From positions 1 to 25,475 of the forward strand of contig JAFGCA010000127.1 in NCBI GenBank assembly GCA_016932895.1: 25,475 bases of DNA, given 5' to 3'. Shown in pieces: positions 22,101-25,475 of this stretch. The notes beneath the pieces are model-generated. The model had not been told where the DNA came from, searched no databases, and saw nothing but the letters and a program-made list of their open reading frames with translations. The first letter of the stretch is position 1. Each line of letters begins with the position of its first letter. The translations under genes and the position numbers were made by a program. Source of the DNA: Sedimentisphaerales bacterium. GTDB lineage: Bacteria; Planctomycetota; Phycisphaerae; Sedimentisphaerales; SG8-4.

Positions 22101-23072
22101 ATGAAATCAACCATTGTCTTTGACACCTACTGGGCATTCGCTGGCGAACGACAGCGCGTATTCTTCCGAAAACTGGCAGGGGAAGAGTTCCCGTGGACGA
22201 AGGATCCGATTCTCTCAACGTGTCGATTCACCAACGCGTATCGGGCTGCAGACAGGGTCAGTCAATACCTTATCAGAAACGTCATATACGCGGGAGACCA
22301 ATCACCGACGGAGGCGTTCTTTCGAATCCTGTTGTTTCGCCTCTTCAACAAGATTGAAACCTGGGAATTGCTCGAACGCAATCTCGACACGGTGTGTTGG
22401 GGCGAGTATTCGTTTGATCGCTATAATGACGTATTCGATAAAGCGCTTTACAAAGGCACAAGAATCTACACCGCAGCCTACATCATGCCATCTGGAAAGA
22501 AAGCCTTCGGCCATTCAAGAAAGCATGCCAACTGCCTGAGACTCATTGAGACTATGATGGAGGACGATCTCCCGAGGCGGATATGCGACGCAACCTCCAT
22601 GGAACAAGCGTTCGGCTTGCTGCGGTCATATCCGATGATTGGGGATTTTCTTGCTTATCAGTACGTGATAGACATCAATTACAGCACTCTAACGAATTTC
22701 TCGGAAATGGAGTTTGTGGTGCCCGGTCCCGGCGCCAGGGCCGGCATAAGGAAGTGCTTTCGCGATCTCGGTTCCATGACCGAGAGTGACGTCATCCGGT
22801 ACGTCGCGGAGAATCAGGAGGCGGAATTCGCGCGCAGGGGGTTGAGATTCCAGACGCTGTGGGGAAGACCTCTGCAACTAATTGACTGTCAGAACCTGTT
22901 TTGCGAGGTGGACAAATACGCGCGACTCGCCCACCCGGACGTGGAAGGAGGTAACAAACGCAAGCGGATCAAACAGAGGTATCGGCCGAATCCCACGAGG
23001 ATTGACTACTGGTTCCCGCCGAAGTGGCGCTTGAACAGGCGCATTCGACAAGATCAGACTTGTTTTCAGTAG
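22101..23072 (+). CDS. 5-hmdU DNA kinase helical domain / thymine pyrophosphorylase-like protein
   Basis: 323-aa protein resembling the helical superfamily that includes 5-hydroxymethyl-dU DNA kinases and alpha-glutamyl/putrescinyl-thymine pyrophosphorylases (Pfam HMUDK_hel). These act on hydroxymethylated thymine in phage DNA hypermodification. Diagnostic blocks are FPWTKDPILSTCRFTNAYRA then DRVSQYLI (30-58), FFRILLFRLFNKIETWELL (73-91), and the HhH-like SYPMIGDFLAYQYVIDINYS (176-195). FVVPGPGARAGI (205-216) and NLFCEVDKYAR (265-275) follow. The C-terminus is strongly basic (GGNKRKRIKQRYRPNPTRID), suiting nucleic-acid binding. No P-loop kinase domain is attached. The ribosome-binding site is weak. 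A short frame with a better site (22076-22123) overlaps the start, and translation may depend on it. Confidence 0.75.
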   Translation: MKSTIVFDTYWAFAGERQRVFFRKLAGEEFPWTKDPILSTCRFTNAYRAADRVSQYLIRNVIYAGDQSPTEAFFRILLFRLFNKIETWELLERNLDTVCWGEYSFDRYNDVFDKALYKGTRIYTAAYIMPSGKKAFGHSRKHANCLRLIETMMEDDLPRRICDATSMEQAFGLLRSYPMIGDFLAYQYVIDINYSTLTNFSEMEFVVPGPGARAGIRKCFRDLGSMTESDVIRYVAENQEAEFARRGLRFQTLWGRPLQLIDCQNLFCEVDKYARLAHPDVEGGNKRKRIKQRYRPNPTRIDYWFPPKWRLNRRIRQDQTCFQ

Positions 23073-23151
23073 CTCCCTCGGAAGTCCACCTCTCGAAGCT
23101 CGAAGCAGCGCTAGGGCTACGCCGCGGCCTACTCCCCACGCGGGGACTGGG

Positions 23152-24429
23152 CTATGGGGTTTCTTTGCGGGTGAGGGATTCGAGGAGTTCGGCGGCTTGG
23201 GTGGGGGCGTCGTGTTGGGCGAAGTCGGTTTGGATGCGTTTGGCGTTTTCTCGATAGGTCGGCTCGGCCAGAACGCGTTGGACGGCTTTGCGGACCGCTT
23301 GCGGCGAGGGGCGGTGCTTTCTCAGGTTGATCCCGGCGCCCGACCACTGGACTCGTGCGGCGACCTCCCTCTTGTCCTCGGTCTCGCCGGCGACGACGAG
23401 GGGGATGCCGTAGGCCAGCGCCAGTTGCGTGCCGCCGTAGCCGCCGTTGGTGACCATGACATCGACGTGGGGCAGCAGGCGGTCGAAGGGAATGAACGGC
23501 TCGGCGCGTACGTTGGCGGGAAGCTCTCCCAACTGCCCCTGCTTCACCGGGACGGCGACGACCAGCATCTGCTCGTCCCTGAGCCCTGCGATGGTAGGCA
23601 CGATCAGGTCGTCGAGAACGTTCGCAATCGTCCCCTGGTTGACCAATACGACGGGTTGTGCCGTGTCGAGGTCCGCCCACCAGCTCGGCGGTGCAAAGGC
23701 GGGGTGGGGTTCCGGCAGGATTGGTCCGATCTTGTGAATGTGCCCGGGCAGATCGCTGCGGGGGTACTCGAAGACCCCGGTGGAGAGCTGCATGATCAAT
23801 GAGATCTTCCGCGGCATGGCGGCCAGAAACGGGCCGTCCAGCGGCCCAAGACCCAGCCTGCCGCGCACCTCGTTCGCGTAAGTTGTGACATCGCGAAGCA
23901 GGATTCGATTTACAAGCAGATTCAACAGCTCGTTTCTCATCCTGGCGAAAACGCTCGTTCCGGGCAAGAGGCCCAGGCCGTACGGCGCCGTGTCGCGACT
24001 GGGCATACTGCCGGGAAGAAGCGAGATGCAGGCGCTGGGCAACCCTCCCATTTCCGCGCGAAAGTACAGGCCCAGGGCCACGCTGTCGCCCAGGAGCACC
24101 TCGGCCGGAAAATCCGCCAGAACCTCGTCAAAGACCTCGATCTCGGCGAAGCAGCCGTCCAGGAAGACGTGCTTGAGCCACCATTTGATTTGAGCGAGCC
24201 CCTTCAGTTTCTTCAGCTCGGGGTGAAAATCGTACACCTCCATCCCGTTCGGGTCTCTCTCTTCGGGTAGCGCGTGGAACCGCGCGCCGGTGGCCTCTAC
24301 TTTTTCCTTGAATCGGCGACCCGCGATCCAGACGATCTCGTGGCCGCGCTCAACGAGCTTTCGGGCAATCGGCGCCGAGGGTGTCACGTGCCCCGGGTAC
24401 GGCTGCGTCATCATGAGAAATCGCGCCAT
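23152..24429 (-). CDS. GT1-family glycosyltransferase (MGT/UGT type)
   Basis: 425-aa GT-B fold enzyme that transfers a sugar from a nucleotide donor to a small molecule or lipid. The N-terminal domain starts with FLMMTQPYPGHVTPSAPIAR and ARKLVERGHEIVWIAG, typical of macrolide- and sterol-type glycosyltransferases. The donor-binding C-terminal domain has VVLVNQGTIAN, PFDRLLPHVDVMVTNGGYGG and LALAYGIPLVVAGETEDKRE, ending WSGAGINL. The usual THGG reads TNGG, and the DQ pair reads EDK, as in a subgroup of the family. No signal peptide or membrane helix is evident. AGGA precedes ATG 24429. It converges on the radical SAM cassette across 79 nt and appears monocistronic. Acceptor and donor cannot be inferred. 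Confidence 0.9.
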   Translation of the reverse strand: MARFLMMTQPYPGHVTPSAPIARKLVERGHEIVWIAGRRFKEKVEATGARFHALPEERDPNGMEVYDFHPELKKLKGLAQIKWWLKHVFLDGCFAEIEVFDEVLADFPAEVLLGDSVALGLYFRAEMGGLPSACISLLPGSMPSRDTAPYGLGLLPGTSVFARMRNELLNLLVNRILLRDVTTYANEVRGRLGLGPLDGPFLAAMPRKISLIMQLSTGVFEYPRSDLPGHIHKIGPILPEPHPAFAPPSWWADLDTAQPVVLVNQGTIANVLDDLIVPTIAGLRDEQMLVVAVPVKQGQLGELPANVRAEPFIPFDRLLPHVDVMVTNGGYGGTQLALAYGIPLVVAGETEDKREVAARVQWSGAGINLRKHRPSPQAVRKAVQRVLAEPTYRENAKRIQTDFAQHDAPTQAAELLESLTRKETP

Positions 24430-24528
24430 AGACGGTCCTGCTCAGTTTCGAAATAACCACCGCGCTGCCTGTCGGCAACGCAACGAAGTTTATACAAGCT
24501 CCTGCGTGATCTTACGAATCGTGGGCGG

Positions 24529-24975
24529 TTAGTTTTTGAGGTCGAGGACGGGGGAGTTGGGCAGAGCGTCGATGTCCTCGATCTCGATCACGTTGTCCTG
24601 CACGGAGATGATCTTGCAGCGACTGATTGCGATCAGATTCGGGCGCACGGGCGAATGCGTGGCAAAGACGCCCCGGATGGGATTGTCCGGGTTTCCCTGC
24701 GGGTGCACCTGAAGGATCGCGCGCCGCTCGGGCGTGTCGTTGCGGTCAAACCAGTAGACGACCGTGACGTGCGAGAACTGGCCCAATCCCTTCAAACCGG
24801 GTTCGTATTTCTCGTCCAGCACGATAAGCGTGCGACCGCCCTCCTTCACCACCTTGCCGATGGGAACAACGGCGTACGACGATTTGAGGCCGTCGTCACG
24901 CAACTCATTGTTTTGCAAGCCTTTACTGCAACCGGCCAAAGCCAGACAACCCAGCACAATCCATAGTCTCTTCAT
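24529..24975 (-). CDS. Lipoprotein carrying a TsaA/TrmO-like SAM-binding domain
   Basis: 148-aa protein. ATG 24975 is preferred because GGGGA lies upstream and a lipoprotein signal (MKRLWIVLGCLALAGC, lipobox LAGC, Cys16) starts there. Residues about 30-148 match the TsaA/TrmO family, which methylates N6 of t6A37 in tRNA using SAM. Supporting segments are HVTVVYWFDRND, ILQVHPQGNPDNPIRGVFAT with HSPVRPNLIAISRCKI, VIEIEDIDALPNSPVLDLK. Typical TrmO continues (D(I/L)KPY...) for tens of residues, whereas this one stops at LKN. A cytoplasmic tRNA-modifying fold on an exported lipoprotein is odd: either the domain has been recruited for another ligand or the signal anchors it at the membrane. A strong promoter lies upstream. 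Confidence 0.82.
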   Translation of the reverse strand: MKRLWIVLGCLALAGCSKGLQNNELRDDGLKSSYAVVPIGKVVKEGGRTLIVLDEKYEPGLKGLGQFSHVTVVYWFDRNDTPERRAILQVHPQGNPDNPIRGVFATHSPVRPNLIAISRCKIISVQDNVIEIEDIDALPNSPVLDLKN

Positions 24976-25053
24976 TTCGTCCCCGATCCCATTGCAAGAT
25001 TCATATGCCGGCCATTCGCCGCTGTCCACCGGGCGGACGTACCATCGTCTCAG

Positions 25054-25082
25054 ACATTAGGACCAATTCCTGTCCTTGTCAA
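25054..25082 (-). promoter_or_regulatory. Strong sigma70-type promoter for the TsaA-like lipoprotein
   Basis: Reading leftward, a consensus TTGACA (25082-25077) and TAATGT (25059-25054) are separated by exactly 17 nt. The predicted leader is about 70 nt to ATG 24975. Confidence 0.7.
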
Positions 25083-25087
25083 AGGTT

Positions 25088-25114
25088 TATGCCACCCTGT
25101 CCGGGTAGGCATAC
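25088..25114 (-). terminator. Hairpin downstream of CTP synthase gene
   Basis: TATGCC.ACCC and GGGTAGGCATA form a 10-bp stem with one bulge and a loop of about 5 nt. It lies about 90 nt after the pyrG stop and just before the promoter of the next gene. There is no strong T-run, so it is a weak terminator candidate. Confidence 0.4.
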
Positions 25115-25202
25115 GTTTTGCAGCCACAGGATGCCGTGCTTCGTCGGCCTCTTGGGTGGCAGCGTCAAGTGCATGCGAAAATCTTCCTGCAGAGACCTCT
25201 GT

Positions 25203-25475
25203 CTACGCCTCGGCGGCGCAGACTTTTTTTACGGCTTCGAGGCAGTTGGGCAGGTTGCCCTGGAGGTGGTGACGCTGCATGGCGGCCGCGACGAGCCCGA
25301 CGAACATGGGCTGGGGGCGCAGGGGCCGCGAGGTCAGGCACGGATGGGCCTGGGTGCCCATGAAGAACGGGTGCTCGGGCAGCTCGAGGATTTGCATGAT
25401 GGGCTGGTCGGGGGCCTTCCCGGAGAAGACCAGGCCGTTCTTTTCCAGCGTCTCGATGTACTTCGGGTCCACTTC
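25203..25475 (-). CDS. pyrG: CTP synthase, C-terminal end (5' part outside window)
   Basis: The last 90 residues of a CTP synthase enter from the right edge. The enzyme makes CTP from UTP, with ammonia released by its class I glutamine amidotransferase domain. Recognisable are KYIETLEKNGLVFSGKAPD, ILELPEHPFFMGTQAHP and TSRPLRPQPMFVGLVAAAM, followed by a short basic tail. The catalytic His lies in QAHP. The position two residues after it, where the triad Glu of the usual QFHPE sits, is Cys here (HPC). The remaining catalytic Cys lies outside the window. The stop codon is TAG at 25203-25205. Confidence 0.92.
   Translation of the reverse strand, partial: EVDPKYIETLEKNGLVFSGKAPDQPIMQILELPEHPFFMGTQAHPCLTSRPLRPQPMFVGLVAAAMQRHHLQGNLPNCLEAVKKVCAAEA

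Noticed and set aside
23133..23146. Possible terminator hairpin between the cassette and the glycosyltransferase gene
   Set aside because: Only a 5-bp stem (TCCCC/GGGGA) with no adjoining T-run; too weak to annotate.

Overview
The window is a high-GC bacterial chromosome segment, most likely from a Planctomycetota bacterium of the Phycisphaerae/Sedimentisphaerales kind. This is inferred from the gene content: a Tat-exported sulfatase, an FG-GAP propeller fused to DUF1080, a Tat-exported sugar-phosphate isomerase-like protein, a DnaA with a GNKNHATV DNA-binding motif, and many signal-peptide or lipoprotein genes. I could not run any database search.

Layout. 1-1005 (-): 5' part of a secreted parallel beta-helix protein that runs off the left edge through a G12 tract. 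1006-1527: spacer with a good promoter and a 106-bp palindromic repeat. 1528-2916 (-): Tat lipoprotein sulfatase. 2917-3332: dnaA upstream region with DnaA-box-like sites, a possible oriC. 3333-4802 (+): dnaA. 5027-7723 (+): FG-GAP/DUF1080 protein and an Lgt-like membrane protein. 7952-8326 (-): small zinc-finger membrane protein. 8681-10657 (+): a stress/defence patch made of a BrnT-CopG toxin-antitoxin pair, a HEPN protein and an antitoxin-ParE pair. 10675-10962 (-): TIGR04076 protein. 11140-12899 (+): methylthioadenosine phosphorylase followed by two coiled-coil lipoproteins. 13044-16011 (-): three secreted proteins of unknown function, the first-transcribed one behind a roughly 590-nt leader. 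16774-18261 (-): ParA ATPase fused through a proline-rich linker to a CBM48/AMPK-type glycogen-binding domain. 18597-19493 (+): exported xylose-isomerase-like TIM barrel. 19662-23072 (+): a three-gene cassette of radical SAM/SPASM enzyme, HD-domain protein and a protein of the 5-hmdU DNA kinase helical / thymine pyrophosphorylase superfamily. 23152-24429 (-): GT1 glycosyltransferase. 24529-24975 (-): a TsaA/TrmO-like domain carried on a lipoprotein. 25203-25475 (-): C-terminus of CTP synthase.

How the genes work together. Sulfatase, DUF1080 protein and sugar isomerase fit extracytoplasmic breakdown of sulfated polysaccharides. The ParA-CBM fusion suggests ATP-dependent positioning of a glucan-bearing structure. 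The strongest candidate for an undescribed system is the 19662-23072 cassette. It is translationally coupled at its first junction, looks lower in GC than its neighbours, and combines enzyme classes associated with nucleotide or DNA-base hypermodification. A new base-modification or anti-phage system is a reasonable hypothesis but is not demonstrated here.
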